NCBI RefSeq assembly: GCF_900156735.1
Contig: NZ_FTOL01000001.1
Location: forward strand, 1,240,001-1,304,000
Origin: Chryseobacterium ureilyticum
GTDB taxonomy: Bacteria > Bacteroidota > Bacteroidia > Flavobacteriales > Weeksellaceae
Length of the DNA stretch: 64,000 bases
Direction of reading: 5' to 3'
Positions within the stretch are counted from its first letter, which is position 1. Every line of letters starts with the position of its first letter. The notes below the pieces were generated by a model. The model did no database searches and was not told where the DNA came from. It saw only the letters and a list, made by a program, of their open reading frames with translations. The translations under genes were made by a program, and so were the position numbers. Positions 34,742 to 44,064 of this stretch are shown here, one piece after another.

Positions 34742-35210
34742 TGTTCTGATTTATAATTTTTGTTAATTCACTTTCTAAACATAACTGCTGAGCATTATTT
34801 AATCTATAAAATTTGAATGATTGGTTATGAAGACCAGGCTTGTACATTTCTCCTCGTCTAAATGATATTTTAAGATTTGTTTTAAATAGTGTCCTCTTTA
34901 TTTTGTATTTAACAAGTCTTTGTTTTGGAAATTCTGTAAGCATCTTTGAGTTATGGATGTGCTTTTTCATGAAAGGATGAGAAATAATAATACTAAGGAC
35001 TTCACTCGTACTGTCAATTTCAATTTTATTAGTAAAAATCAAATTATTAATTAACCAGATTACGATAAATGTAAGAGAAATGATCATTAATAGTATTTCT
35101 GAAATATTATAAAAAACAATTAAAAAAAACAGATATAGAAAAGTAATAATGAGCAGAAAACAATTTATTATTAAAAATATTCGTGCATGGCTATAGTTAT
35201 TAAATTTCAT
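34728..35210 (-). CDS. Two-helix membrane protein of unknown function
   Basis: The protein has 160 residues. Two adjacent hydrophobic helices (about 10-32 and 38-60) form a hairpin, followed by a 100-residue cytoplasmic domain with many Lys and Arg (KQRLVKYKIKRTLFKTNLKI; SFRRGEMYKPGLHN). No family is recognised. It overlaps the start of the downstream HTH gene, so it is first in a three-gene operon. This could be a membrane sensor coupled to the two HTH proteins. It is not csx28: it lies far from cas13b and has no HEPN motif. Confidence 0.68.
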   Translation of the reverse strand: MKFNNYSHARIFLIINCFLLIITFLYLFFLIVFYNISEILLMIISLTFIVIWLINNLIFTNKIEIDSTSEVLSIIISHPFMKKHIHNSKMLTEFPKQRLVKYKIKRTLFKTNLKISFRRGEMYKPGLHNQSFKFYRLNNAQQLCLESELTKIINQNNEFI

Positions 35211-35329
35211 GAAAATTCTATAAGGTTTTTGAGAGAATATTAAAAATGTTGCCTTCTTTATTTACTATATATATATTGAAGTTGTGTTTTTTTATTTTGA
35301 GGAAAATAAGAAGGCAATTAATTTTTATT

Positions 35330-35359
35330 TATCACTGTTCCTATTAAACAACAGTGATA
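35330..35359 (-). terminator. Terminator hairpin after the 177-residue exported protein
   Basis: A perfect 10-bp stem (TATCACTGTT / AACAGTGATA) with a 10-base loop is followed on the minus strand by AATAAAAATT. Confidence 0.6.
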
Positions 35360-35375
35360 TTAATTGAATAATCAC

Positions 35376-35909
35376 TTAATTTGATGCCCAGAAAGACCAA
35401 ACAGAGCCATTAAAAAAAGCTAATCTTTTAGCACCAATTTTATTAATATACACCATCATGCCAGGTGATGGACTGGGGATATTATTAACATCGCTTACAA
35501 TAGGTATAATCATCGCTTTTGTTACTGACTCCAATATTAATAATCCATCTGCAGAACTGGTATTAGATCCGATAATAACTTTTGCATTAGTATTTTCGAT
35601 ATCATTTGTTTGTTGAGTAAGAACCGTTCCCATGTTACCGTCTTTCCCACTTAGATCCTGCCAAGCCCCGTTATAATATTTAATTCTTGCTTTTGAAGGG
35701 TTGGAAGCATCCAGCAGGAGTGTTCCAGGAGTAGCTGCACTAGGCAGACTTTTTACGTAAGGCAGTATAATACCTTTATTATTTGTGTTTGCAAATTCTA
35801 GCAATACGGAAGTTTTATTAGCTGCCATTCCTATTGCATCACCAAAAATTACTTGGGCAAAAAATATTTTATATAGAAATATTGCACTTAGCGTTATAAT
35901 TTTTTTCAT
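35376..35909 (-). CDS. Exported protein with a surface-protein tail module
   Basis: It has 177 residues from the ATG at 35909 (MKKIITLSAIFLYKIFFAQ, a signal peptide ending at AQ). It is made of short Ser/Thr/Asn-rich beta segments: LLEFANTNNKGIILPYVKSL, YYNGAWQDLSG, then GMMVYINKIGAKRLAFFNGS and VWSFW. These resemble the C-terminal 100 residues of the 780-residue protein encoded upstream (VLESNTKGVVITRV...GMMVYDTTEKCLKIYSDGTW). Such tails are common in secreted Flavobacteriia proteins that report on trial data-like repeats of unknown function. It is probably in an operon with that gene; no T9SS domain is visible. Confidence 0.7.
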   Translation of the reverse strand: MKKIITLSAIFLYKIFFAQVIFGDAIGMAANKTSVLLEFANTNNKGIILPYVKSLPSAATPGTLLLDASNPSKARIKYYNGAWQDLSGKDGNMGTVLTQQTNDIENTNAKVIIGSNTSSADGLLILESVTKAMIIPIVSDVNNIPSPSPGMMVYINKIGAKRLAFFNGSVWSFWASN

Positions 35910-35943
35910 GTCTAACGGTTTAAATTTAAAAGAGGAATAATAA

Positions 35944-38286
35944 TTACGGACAAGACGGGGTAGAAAAACATTTCCAAGTTCCATCGCTATATATTTTCAA
36001 GCATTTTTCTGTAGTATCATATACCATCATTCCCTCTTGTGGAGTTGTGATTGCAGATAACCCAGCGGTTGGAACCCTCGTAATCACAACGCCCTTGGTA
36101 TTGGATTCTAAAACAGCATATGCTGATTTTCTGATCATTGGCCAATTTCCATTATCGGCACCAGCCCTTTGTTGTAGGGTTATACCCAATTTTGTATCGA
36201 TACCCGCATTTGTATTTGTAACCGGATTATAGCAAGAGCAATTCCCTACATTTACTACTAATTTTGATTCGCTGACACAACCACTTGCATTCGTGTGATT
36301 ATAAATAATTTCTGCAGTTCCGGAAGCTCCATAAACGGCTGAAGCAAGTCCTGTATTAGGGTTAATTGTAATTAAACTTGGATTATCTGAGCTCCAAACC
36401 CCGCCTGCCAGAGAATTTGTAAACTGGTATTGTGTAGGATTACTACTCATATTGCTGCATATAGTTGTTAACCCGCCTGTCATTTCAACGTTGGGTATGT
36501 CCGGAGGAGCCGGTGCAAAGGTGATATCATCAATGGCAATATCATTCCCATCACCTCCAACTGAGTTATTCTTTAAAAATATCTCTCCGGTTGTAGAAGT
36601 AGCAGTAAACGTAAAACTATACCTCTTCCAGATAGTAGATGAAATATCTCCTGTATTAATAGAAGCCAATAAAGTTCCACTATTAGGATCTACTATTCCC
36701 ATTGTAACATTTGGACGTATAGAGAATGAAGGGCCTAGATCTGCAACCCAAAAGGCAAATTCATACTTTGTACCTACGGATAAACCTGTAACTGTTTGCC
36801 TAAAGAAGTCATCTGTTGCATATGAAGCATTGAAAAGTGCAAAATAGCCGTTAGGATCATTAGGAGTATGATTTAATAAAGGCGGTACCGGTCCACCAGC
36901 AAACCATCCCGTACTTGTTTTAGCTAAAGTATAATAGCCATCAGCCACTTGTCCGTTAGCAAAATAATGATATGAAGTAAATCCCTGTGCCGCATTTCCA
37001 TAGGTAGAAGCACCTTGCCCAAAAGTTAAGATATAGTTTGTAGCACAAACAGCAGGGGTTACTATGGGATTTTCTAAAACATTACTATAAACTATATTAA
37101 CCACTTCATTGGCAGAAACATTTATTGTAGAGGTGGAACTCGCCAAATTTGCAGAACTGTTATTAGTAGGATCATATAGTTTGATATCACTATTATTCCA
37201 TCCCGACGGAACTATCTCAGAAAGGCTGTAAACTCCTGCCGGAACCGGAATCATTATAGAATTACCATTTGTACTGGTTCTTACTCTTTCATCATCTAGC
37301 CAATCCCCTGTTGATGTTCTAGTATAAATCGTATGCTGAATAAGATTGGAATTATTTTTATTAATAGACCAAACCTGATCACTAACCCCCGCCGTAAGAC
37401 CATATAAATTTCTTGACCTTGGGTTTGTAGTCCACGATCCATTAGCATACCGAGAGATAGTCGCACCATAATTTGCATATACATTATCATTATTACTAAC
37501 GGCAATATCACGTGCGGTGTCTGGGGCATTACCTGAAGGTGCATTGGTAACAATAACCGGCACTGCTGAAGAGGGATCCGAAGAAGATATTCTGTAAATA
37601 TTCCCATCACCTTTGTTCTTTATAAAAACAACATCTCCCGTACCTGGATGTACATCTAATCGAAATGGAAGACTAGTCCCGTTATTCGTTACTTTCGAAA
37701 ATACAATCCATGAGTCATTAGTTCCATCTCCTGTGTATTTGTATATCATTCCATTATCACCTATTACAGCTATAATTCCTGTAGGCCCACCAGAAGCAAC
37801 ATCTACAATTCCTACATTAGAATGGGAAGCGGGTGACCAAATAACAATAGAATTTCCATTATTGTACAATCCCACATTACCAGATGCATCGGAATATACA
37901 GCAGTATTCTGCCCTATTCCATCTACAGATTTTGCATTGTTAATTGAGGTTCCAAGCCAATTAGAGCTCCCCACTGGCCTTGTATAAATTGTTCCGGCAA
38001 CAGTATGTACCTCTTGTGCAATACTATTATTATTGACAACAGTCCATAATTGCCCTTCTCCGGTATCATGACTATTTCCTAGATCAAATGAATTAAATCC
38101 CTCTGGTTTATCATTAAGGGTAAAATTAGCAACAGAATTGCCTCCGGAATCAGTTAAACTAAAATTAAAATTGAGCGAGGCCACTTCACTTATAGCCTTT
38201 TTGTGAACATAAATATATCCGTTTTGGGCCTTTATGTTTTTACCAAAAAGACAGAAAATAATTAGTCCGTAAATGTGTTTTTTCAT
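35944..38286 (-). CDS. Large secreted multidomain protein (propeller-, carbohydrate-binding- and Ig-like)
   Basis: The protein has 780 residues with a signal peptide (MKKHIYGLIIFCLFGKNIKA). Residues about 60-330 carry repeated NVGLYNNGNSIVIWS / MIYKYTGDGTNDSWIV / NIYRISSSDPSS / LYGLTAGVSDQVWSI units, like tectonin beta-propeller blades. About 410-590 is a jelly-roll, carbohydrate-binding-like region (FANGQVADGYYTLAKTSTGW; IAIDDITFAPAP). About 600-680 is an Ig-like bacterial domain with Cys. The last 100 residues are the tail module shared with the next gene. A surface adhesin or glycan-binding role is inferred. No canonical T9SS sorting domain is visible. Confidence 0.72.
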   Translation of the reverse strand: MKKHIYGLIIFCLFGKNIKAQNGYIYVHKKAISEVASLNFNFSLTDSGGNSVANFTLNDKPEGFNSFDLGNSHDTGEGQLWTVVNNNSIAQEVHTVAGTIYTRPVGSSNWLGTSINNAKSVDGIGQNTAVYSDASGNVGLYNNGNSIVIWSPASHSNVGIVDVASGGPTGIIAVIGDNGMIYKYTGDGTNDSWIVFSKVTNNGTSLPFRLDVHPGTGDVVFIKNKGDGNIYRISSSDPSSAVPVIVTNAPSGNAPDTARDIAVSNNDNVYANYGATISRYANGSWTTNPRSRNLYGLTAGVSDQVWSINKNNSNLIQHTIYTRTSTGDWLDDERVRTSTNGNSIMIPVPAGVYSLSEIVPSGWNNSDIKLYDPTNNSSANLASSTSTINVSANEVVNIVYSNVLENPIVTPAVCATNYILTFGQGASTYGNAAQGFTSYHYFANGQVADGYYTLAKTSTGWFAGGPVPPLLNHTPNDPNGYFALFNASYATDDFFRQTVTGLSVGTKYEFAFWVADLGPSFSIRPNVTMGIVDPNSGTLLASINTGDISSTIWKRYSFTFTATSTTGEIFLKNNSVGGDGNDIAIDDITFAPAPPDIPNVEMTGGLTTICSNMSSNPTQYQFTNSLAGGVWSSDNPSLITINPNTGLASAVYGASGTAEIIYNHTNASGCVSESKLVVNVGNCSCYNPVTNTNAGIDTKLGITLQQRAGADNGNWPMIRKSAYAVLESNTKGVVITRVPTAGLSAITTPQEGMMVYDTTEKCLKIYSDGTWKCFSTPSCP

Positions 38287-38797
38287 TCCCTAGAGTTATA
38301 TTTTTTTGGTTTCTATATATATTAATTAGTGTTTTTAAAGTGTTATCACTATGATATTGGTAGCGTCTATTTATCCCCTTTTATCAATGGATGTATCGTT
38401 ATTTTTAGCGGATATTTAATCCTATTTTTAGTTTGGATATGGCGATGTTATACAATATAAAATGTTCGTTTCTTCTAAAATTTCACGAGGCAAAACTAGT
38501 ATTGATATTAGAGAATGAAAACAAAAACACTATAAAATAGCAGGAATCAAGATAGCTCAACCGAACATTAAAATACTGATAGTCAATACGGCTTAATTGT
38601 ATAAGGGCTTTTTTAAAGTATTATTGAAAGTTTAGAATTCTAGAACAGCTAGAAGCATGAGTATGCTCATAATTCAGCATCAACTTAAAATTTGTAATTA
38701 GAAAGAGATAAAAAATAACATGACAAAGCCATCACTTAAACAGTAAAAACCGAAAATGATGGTATAGATATTTTGAGTAAAAAAATTCCTACTGAAC
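38287..38797. other. Gene-free intergenic region
   Basis: About 510 A/T-rich bases hold no credible frame. A short hairpin (GCATGAGTATGC) lies at about 38656. The promoters of the secreted-protein operon (minus) should be at its left end, but no TAnnTTTG match stands out. Confidence 0.4.
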
Positions 38798-40384
38798 TTA
38801 AGATTTATTTTTCTGTTCCTCAGTTAAAAAACTAATATACTGGCTGGGAGAAATATTCTTAATTGATTTAAAAATACTTCCAAATTGGCTATGAGAATTG
38901 TAGCCACACATATCAGCTAATACAGAAATCTTATATTGTAGTAAGTGAGGATTATCGTGAAGTTCTTTCACAATATAATTAATCCGTTGGGTATTGATGT
39001 AATTGTAAAAATCCGAATTCCTATATTTTTTTATAATGTAATTAAGATACTTTGTATTTGTTTTAAGCATTACAGACATTTGTGCTGCAGAAATTCCTTT
39101 AGTTGTATAAAGTCTTTTCTTTTCAAAAGCATCCAGTTTTTTTAGAATTTCTCTTTCCGTTTCCTCGCTTATTAAGATTTTTTCCTTGGAGAAATCGCTT
39201 GTACTTGTTTGAGACTCTGAAAAAATGGTGGGTTCTGAATGCTGATTTTCAAGGTCCTTAATGATTTTTTGATATCTTGATTTTATGTTTTTATTTTTTG
39301 CTCTAAAAATGAAAATAACACATATGATTAATACAATGATAATAAAAATAAAAATGATCAGATTTAGCTTTATATTTTCTTTTTTTTCTTTTATGCTATT
39401 TTTATCTTTAGTGGTTTCTTCTATTGTTAGATTCTTTGTAACTGTAATTTGAGAATTTGTAATATCAGAAATGATTTTCGAAAATTTTAATTGCTCTGTG
39501 GGTGTATCAATGTTGGCTTGCAATCTATTCATTAGAATTTCTTTGATAACAATTCTATCTATATTGGGCTGAGAATAAGCCAAGTCGAAGTTTTTTCTCG
39601 CCTCGGACAAATTATTATCTTTGACATTAATAAGAGCTTTATCCAATAAATAAAACTCATATAAGTTTATAGGAGATTTATTTTTAATTTTTTTGAGAGC
39701 AATTTCAGTTTTTTCTAAAGTTTCTTTAGCTTCATCAATTCTACCACATCTAATTTGTTCATAACACAATTGCACCAGCATTGCAAAATCGAACATATTC
39801 TTATACTCTGTGTTTGGTATTTTTCTGATATGCTGAATATATTTTTCTCTGGTATCTGCTGCTTTGCAAAAATTGCCATCAATATCAAAAATTTTTGCCT
39901 GAGTATATAATAAATTTGCAGTCTTAATAAATGGACTTGATTCCTTATCAAGCCCTTTTACCAATTCCCACGTTTCCTCGGATTCTACTATTAGTTCTGC
40001 TCTTCGGTATGAATTTATAAGTGAATATAATATTGTTATTCGATTTTGGATAGAGTCGGTTTTCTTTATAAGAGAATCTGCTTTTTGCAAAATTTTTACA
40101 GATTCCAAATAATTTCCTTGTCCATACAAGCAATCACCCAAATTAGAGTAAGCAAGGGCTTTTTCATAATCATTCTGTGCGTATTTAAGCATATTTTTTG
40201 CTCTTGCCAACAGTTTATCCGGATTATATGATTTATCATCGTATTGTTGATAGAATAATTTTCTCTTATTTACATCAATCTTAGCCTGAGAAAAGATTTG
40301 TATAAATAGGAAAAGAGAGCCAAAACTAAATAAAAATCTTATTATTTTATATTTAGCCTTACAAGTTATCTGCATACTCCACAT
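38798..40384 (-). CDS. Membrane-anchored TPR regulator with AraC-type DNA-binding domain
   Basis: The protein has 528 residues. An N-terminal hydrophobic segment (IIRFLFSFGSLFLFIQIFSQ) sends a sensor region of TPR-like helical repeats (about 50-310; NDYEKALAYSNLGDCLYGQG is typical) to the periplasm. A second helix (LIIFIFIIIVLIICVIFIF, about 330-350) crosses the membrane. The cytoplasmic end (about 420-525) is an AraC HTH with ISVLADMCGYNSHSQFGSIF and KNISPSQY. This one-component layout is common in Flavobacteriia. Its target could be the adjacent surface-protein genes on either side. The ligand is unknown. Confidence 0.88.
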   Translation of the reverse strand: MWSMQITCKAKYKIIRFLFSFGSLFLFIQIFSQAKIDVNKRKLFYQQYDDKSYNPDKLLARAKNMLKYAQNDYEKALAYSNLGDCLYGQGNYLESVKILQKADSLIKKTDSIQNRITILYSLINSYRRAELIVESEETWELVKGLDKESSPFIKTANLLYTQAKIFDIDGNFCKAADTREKYIQHIRKIPNTEYKNMFDFAMLVQLCYEQIRCGRIDEAKETLEKTEIALKKIKNKSPINLYEFYLLDKALINVKDNNLSEARKNFDLAYSQPNIDRIVIKEILMNRLQANIDTPTEQLKFSKIISDITNSQITVTKNLTIEETTKDKNSIKEKKENIKLNLIIFIFIIIVLIICVIFIFRAKNKNIKSRYQKIIKDLENQHSEPTIFSESQTSTSDFSKEKILISEETEREILKKLDAFEKKRLYTTKGISAAQMSVMLKTNTKYLNYIIKKYRNSDFYNYINTQRINYIVKELHDNPHLLQYKISVLADMCGYNSHSQFGSIFKSIKNISPSQYISFLTEEQKNKS

Positions 40385-40848
40385 ACATTATAGAAAATGG
40401 TTTTGTTTATTGTTTAAGCTATGTTTTTTTTAAATATCAGCTGACCAAAACTAATATTTAAAAACCAGATTTCAAAGTATAAAGAATAATATAATAGTGG
40501 AGGTATTTTAAAATATTAATAAGAACAGTAGATAAAAATTATTAATAAAACTTATATACATTTTTTGGTGAAGCAAAAGTTTTCGCAAAGATCAATTATA
40601 TACACAAATATCTAAATGAAAGCAATAATACTTTTTAATTTTGCTCAAACGAACCAAATCATCTATAAAAATGTTTGAAGATATGCTCGTCAAGGTCACT
40701 GGTAGCCAAAAAGTAACACTTTAAATTGTCATGTCTAAGCTACAGACTTCGATGAACCATTAGATAGGATTACTGCGTTATCGTAGCGTAGCCTAATCGC
40801 CATTATCTTTCCCTCCATAAGCATCTTTTTAAGATGTTATAAAAAAGA
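40385..40848. other. Intergenic region with truncated dispersed element
   Basis: There is no gene. It contains copy 2 of the dispersed RNA-like element (40633-40710). A foldable segment at 40765-40802 has GATTA/TAATC ends and a CTGCG/CGTAG core. Confidence 0.45.
40633..40710 (+). repeat. Dispersed small-RNA-like element, copy 2 (truncated)
   Basis: It matches the first 65-75 bases of the copies at 33822 and 56778, including CTCAAACGAACCAAATCATC and GTTTGAAGATATGCTCGTC. It diverges before the terminator, so it lacks the 3' hairpin and is probably inactive. Confidence 0.6.
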
Positions 40849-42357
40849 TTATCTGTTGAGAATAATTTTACGATTATATACTTTTTCACCTCTGGTTTTA
40901 ATAAGAATAAAATACATCCCTACAGGCAGATAAGAAGGAATATCAAAAGATTTTGAAATCAGTTTAGTACGGTATACTTCTTTTCCGGAAAGATTACTGA
41001 TGAAAACTTCTGACTTCTCCAAATCTAAATTTCCTTCTAAACTGACAGTACCTGTGGTAGGATTGGGAGAAACTTTTACTATTATATCCTCTTTAAAATC
41101 AGTTTTGGACGTTACACCCGGGACAGATGATGGACCACTGACGTTCCAGTTATAAGAATCATATAACATCTTTATTTCTTCCCATGTCAAGGCTTTATCA
41201 TATACGATCAATTCATCAATCTGTGCCCGATCCAAGGTAACAATATTGGAGATGTTATTCCCCACCAGATTGATAATAGCCTCGAAAGGATTCAGGTCAA
41301 AATAAAAATTAGCTCCTCCATTGACCACTAGTTGACCATTTTTAAATACTTCCATTAATCCATCCTTATTCCTGATTAGATAGTGTTCAAATAAAGACGA
41401 TGTATTAGGAGCCCAGCCAAACTCTGTATTATCCCCCAGCCCAAAACTGGGATAGGCGGAAGAAATGGCAAGCTTTAGACTATCCGGTAGTACAGCCAAC
41501 CTATCCAATATCGGTTCAACTGCTAGTGAAGGAGATTTCTTTCCGGGTTGCTTAGGTGCAATTTTAGCCCAAAATGAAATACTGTGATTAAGGGCAATGT
41601 CTCGGGATGTCTTCCCATTTATTTTTTTGATTTCACCTGTAAGACTATATTTGGATTGATCATCCGTGGTTCCCAACCCCTGCCCACAGCGCATATTATT
41701 TTGGTAAACAGGAGGGAGAGCACTCGTCATCCCGTATCCGTTTACGGGATCATTGAGACTTCCGTTAAACGAATAGTAATGCAGAGGATCAAAAGGTGGA
41801 TACGTACAGCCGTGAGGCCTGTGATAAGCATAATAAATTTTAAGTCCCCCATTAAGATTTAGAAGTCCACTGTTTAAAGTCACCCTTACACGATCAAAAG
41901 GTTTAGAAACAAACAGCTCCACGGTTCCTCGTGTTGGATTAGATATACCAAGCTTAAGAATTTCATTATTAACGATCTGATAATCATTATTTGAAATATT
42001 CCCGTTAAATGTTTCTATGGAAACACCACTCAGTAGCTGTACCGATAAACTCCCCTGCCCTGTACCGATCCCTATAATAATCTTTTCCTGTTTGGTTACT
42101 GTCGGAAAAATCAAAGTCTGTTCAATTCTGGCAATAGCACCAATGGGAATCACCATAGAAGAATAATCATCTTCATTATCTCCTAGGGTATTTTGTGCAT
42201 CCAGAATAGAACATGCCACACACAATCCATAAATCTGCGAATGTTGTGTACCTGCATAAACTTTCTGAGCATAAGCAAATGAATTCAGTACAAAAAATAA
42301 TAATAACAGTAGAATCGTTTTACCAAGAAACCTACCTGATAATAAATTTGTTTTCAT
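40849..42357 (-). CDS. LamG-like secreted protein with T9SS type A sorting domain
   Basis: The protein has 502 residues. A signal peptide (residues 1-30, ending FAYAQ) is followed by a beta domain (about 35-185) and a laminin-G/concanavalin-type domain (about 190-410: HYYSFNGSLNDPVNGYG; LNHSISFWAKIAP; IDELIVYDKALTWEEIKMLY). The final 75 residues are a type IX secretion tail: KVSPNPTTGTVSLEG, SNLSGKEVYRTKL, LPVGMYFILIKTRGEKVYNR. It should be exported through T9SS and attached to the cell surface, where the LamG domain may bind glycans. It is monocistronic. Confidence 0.88.
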   Translation of the reverse strand: MKTNLLSGRFLGKTILLLLLFFVLNSFAYAQKVYAGTQHSQIYGLCVACSILDAQNTLGDNEDDYSSMVIPIGAIARIEQTLIFPTVTKQEKIIIGIGTGQGSLSVQLLSGVSIETFNGNISNNDYQIVNNEILKLGISNPTRGTVELFVSKPFDRVRVTLNSGLLNLNGGLKIYYAYHRPHGCTYPPFDPLHYYSFNGSLNDPVNGYGMTSALPPVYQNNMRCGQGLGTTDDQSKYSLTGEIKKINGKTSRDIALNHSISFWAKIAPKQPGKKSPSLAVEPILDRLAVLPDSLKLAISSAYPSFGLGDNTEFGWAPNTSSLFEHYLIRNKDGLMEVFKNGQLVVNGGANFYFDLNPFEAIINLVGNNISNIVTLDRAQIDELIVYDKALTWEEIKMLYDSYNWNVSGPSSVPGVTSKTDFKEDIIVKVSPNPTTGTVSLEGNLDLEKSEVFISNLSGKEVYRTKLISKSFDIPSYLPVGMYFILIKTRGEKVYNRKIILNR

Positions 42358-42565
42358 ATACTTAAGTTTTGGTTTTAGTTTTTAATCGTCTGCAAAATCC
42401 AATTCAAAGACTGTTAAAGATAATGATAAAACATAATTGTATTCTTTGAAAATTCTTTGAAAATTGATCTGCACAACTTCACGCTAAAAGACCAAATTTC
42501 ACATGCAAATATTAGTATACCGTTGTGTGAAAGTAAACAAATAGAAATAGGTTCAGACTTTTCTG

Positions 42566-42607
42566 AAAAAAAAGACTTACCGAAAATATTCAGTAAGTCT
42601 TTTTTTT
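42566..42607. terminator. Strong bidirectional terminator
   Basis: A 15-bp perfect stem (eight A then GACTTAC / GTAAGTC then eight T) with a 12-base loop lies just after the DUF3570 stop codon. It ends the ApbE operon. Confidence 0.9.
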
Positions 42608-42616
42608 AAATAATTT

Positions 42617-43807
42617 TTATTTAAATCTAAGATTCAGAGATATAATATCTGATTTCATTCCTATGGATTTCGTATAATGTCCATATCTTATTTCTAACAT
42701 ATTCAGCCTTTCAACACCGAATAAACCGTTTTTCGGAGTTATTCTGATTCCTGCCCCGTAAAAATTACTGCTGAATTTTGAAAGATCATAATTACTGGTA
42801 TAAAAATCATCAAAAGCCGTGTGCTCTTGATAAGGTGCAAAATATTTAGCTGCAGTCTGAGAATAGTACCTGTAAAATGGACTTACCGAAATAAAAGGTG
42901 AAATTTTTACCGGTGTTTCTAAACTGAGTGTATTCGATTTTAAGCCCCAATCATCGGTATAATAACGATAATACGCTCGCAGAATCACTTTGTCTCCTAG
43001 GAAATAATTCGCTCTTACTCCCAAAGGAATTTTAAACCTTTTATCCGGCAAAGCTTCCTGATGAACTGAATTATCATTGAAATAAACCCTGTGGAAAGGC
43101 AAACTTAAATATCCCGTCTGCTGAACACCGTCCGCCAAAAATTCAACCTGAAAATTCTGATTAATGATCTGCGAATAAGAAAGTGACAGCGCAAAAGTAT
43201 TTCTTCCGCTGGTTCCGTAATTTTCGTGTTCTCCTCCGGTGCTTCCGTTTGTTCTGAGCTCAATCGGAGCAATAAGTTTTACCTGATCCAGATAAGCCTG
43301 AAATTTCGCCGTAAACTCTCCCATTCTGTTCTTTGTCTTTTGTGAAAACCCAATGTTTGCTCCGTACGATGTGTAATCGAACTCGAAGGAAGTGGAGACA
43401 CCCGCCATTAAAGTTGTTCCTTTTTCATTATTCTCACGGCTCCAGCTTAATGCAGGATAAATTCTGTTGTCTGCGTGGGAAGCGGATGAATTGGCTTTCA
43501 GATCGATCATATCCGAAGAAGCAGAAGTATAGTGATCGATCCCGACACTGAAATCGAATTTATTTTTCCTGTCTTTCTTATCGTACTTTACCATAGTTAC
43601 GTCAATGGTATTCGAGATGTCAGTCAGTTTTTCCGTACCGATTCCTCCCGTCACTGCGGAATTGTTTCCGTTTTGCTTGTAATAGCTTGAAACCAAATTA
43701 GCTTCATCGAAAGTCAGTTTTTTAGGCTGTTCGTTATTTGTGTTTTCCTGTGCTTTTGCGTTGAAAATTCCGAAAAGAGCAATAACACTTACGATCAATT
43801 TTTTCAT
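42617..43807 (-). CDS. DUF3570 outer-membrane beta-barrel-like protein
   Basis: The protein has 396 residues with a signal peptide ending FNAKAQ. The rest alternates amphipathic strands (NKFDFSVGIDHYTSASSDMI; AHADNRIYPALSWSR-like; NYFLGDKVILRAYYRYYTDD) and closes with an aromatic strand, ISLNLRFK, typical of outer-membrane barrels. DUF3570 proteins regularly sit beside DUF4266, ApbE and a thioredoxin-like protein, as here. The last gene of the operon probably gives a channel or anchor for the redox lipoprotein. The substrate is unknown. Confidence 0.85.
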   Translation of the reverse strand: MKKLIVSVIALFGIFNAKAQENTNNEQPKKLTFDEANLVSSYYKQNGNNSAVTGGIGTEKLTDISNTIDVTMVKYDKKDRKNKFDFSVGIDHYTSASSDMIDLKANSSASHADNRIYPALSWSRENNEKGTTLMAGVSTSFEFDYTSYGANIGFSQKTKNRMGEFTAKFQAYLDQVKLIAPIELRTNGSTGGEHENYGTSGRNTFALSLSYSQIINQNFQVEFLADGVQQTGYLSLPFHRVYFNDNSVHQEALPDKRFKIPLGVRANYFLGDKVILRAYYRYYTDDWGLKSNTLSLETPVKISPFISVSPFYRYYSQTAAKYFAPYQEHTAFDDFYTSNYDLSKFSSNFYGAGIRITPKNGLFGVERLNMLEIRYGHYTKSIGMKSDIISLNLRFK

Positions 43808-43842
43808 TTTTGAATCACAATTAAATTTTACGATTACTCTTT

Positions 43843-44064
43843 TTAATTACATCCGCAACCACCACCTACTTTTCCTGCATTCGCACCCGAAGATCCTTCT
43901 CTGTATGATTGAAAGCTCAGTTCGGTTTTTTCAATTTTTCTGTTTCCAAGAGCCATTTCAGCATCGTTTAATTTGTTTTTCTCGTACTCTTTTACCGTTG
44001 TGCAGGACTGTACTGACGCAACTATGATTAGTAAGCAAGCTAATATCTTTATAAGGTTTTTCAT
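43843..44064 (-). CDS. DUF4266 lipoprotein, possible flavinylation target
   Basis: The protein has 73 residues. The signal ends in SVQSC (lipobox Cys21). The mature part is short: TVKEYEKNKLNDAEMALGNR, then ELSFQSYREGSSGANAG, and a Cys tail GGGCGCN. The EGSSGAN segment (56-62) resembles the D-G-x-(S/T)-G-A-(S/T) site where ApbE attaches FMN. Its start overlaps the apbE stop by 4 bases, so the two are translated together. A periplasmic or outer-membrane redox lipoprotein is inferred. Direct proof of flavin attachment to DUF4266 is not claimed. Confidence 0.85.
   Translation of the reverse strand: MKNLIKILACLLIIVASVQSCTTVKEYEKNKLNDAEMALGNRKIEKTELSFQSYREGSSGANAGKVGGGCGCN

Noticed and set aside
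34728..35210. Candidate csx28-type accessory protein (membrane helices)
   Set aside because: It lies 8 kb from cas13b beyond unrelated genes, overlaps a regulator operon and has no HEPN motif.
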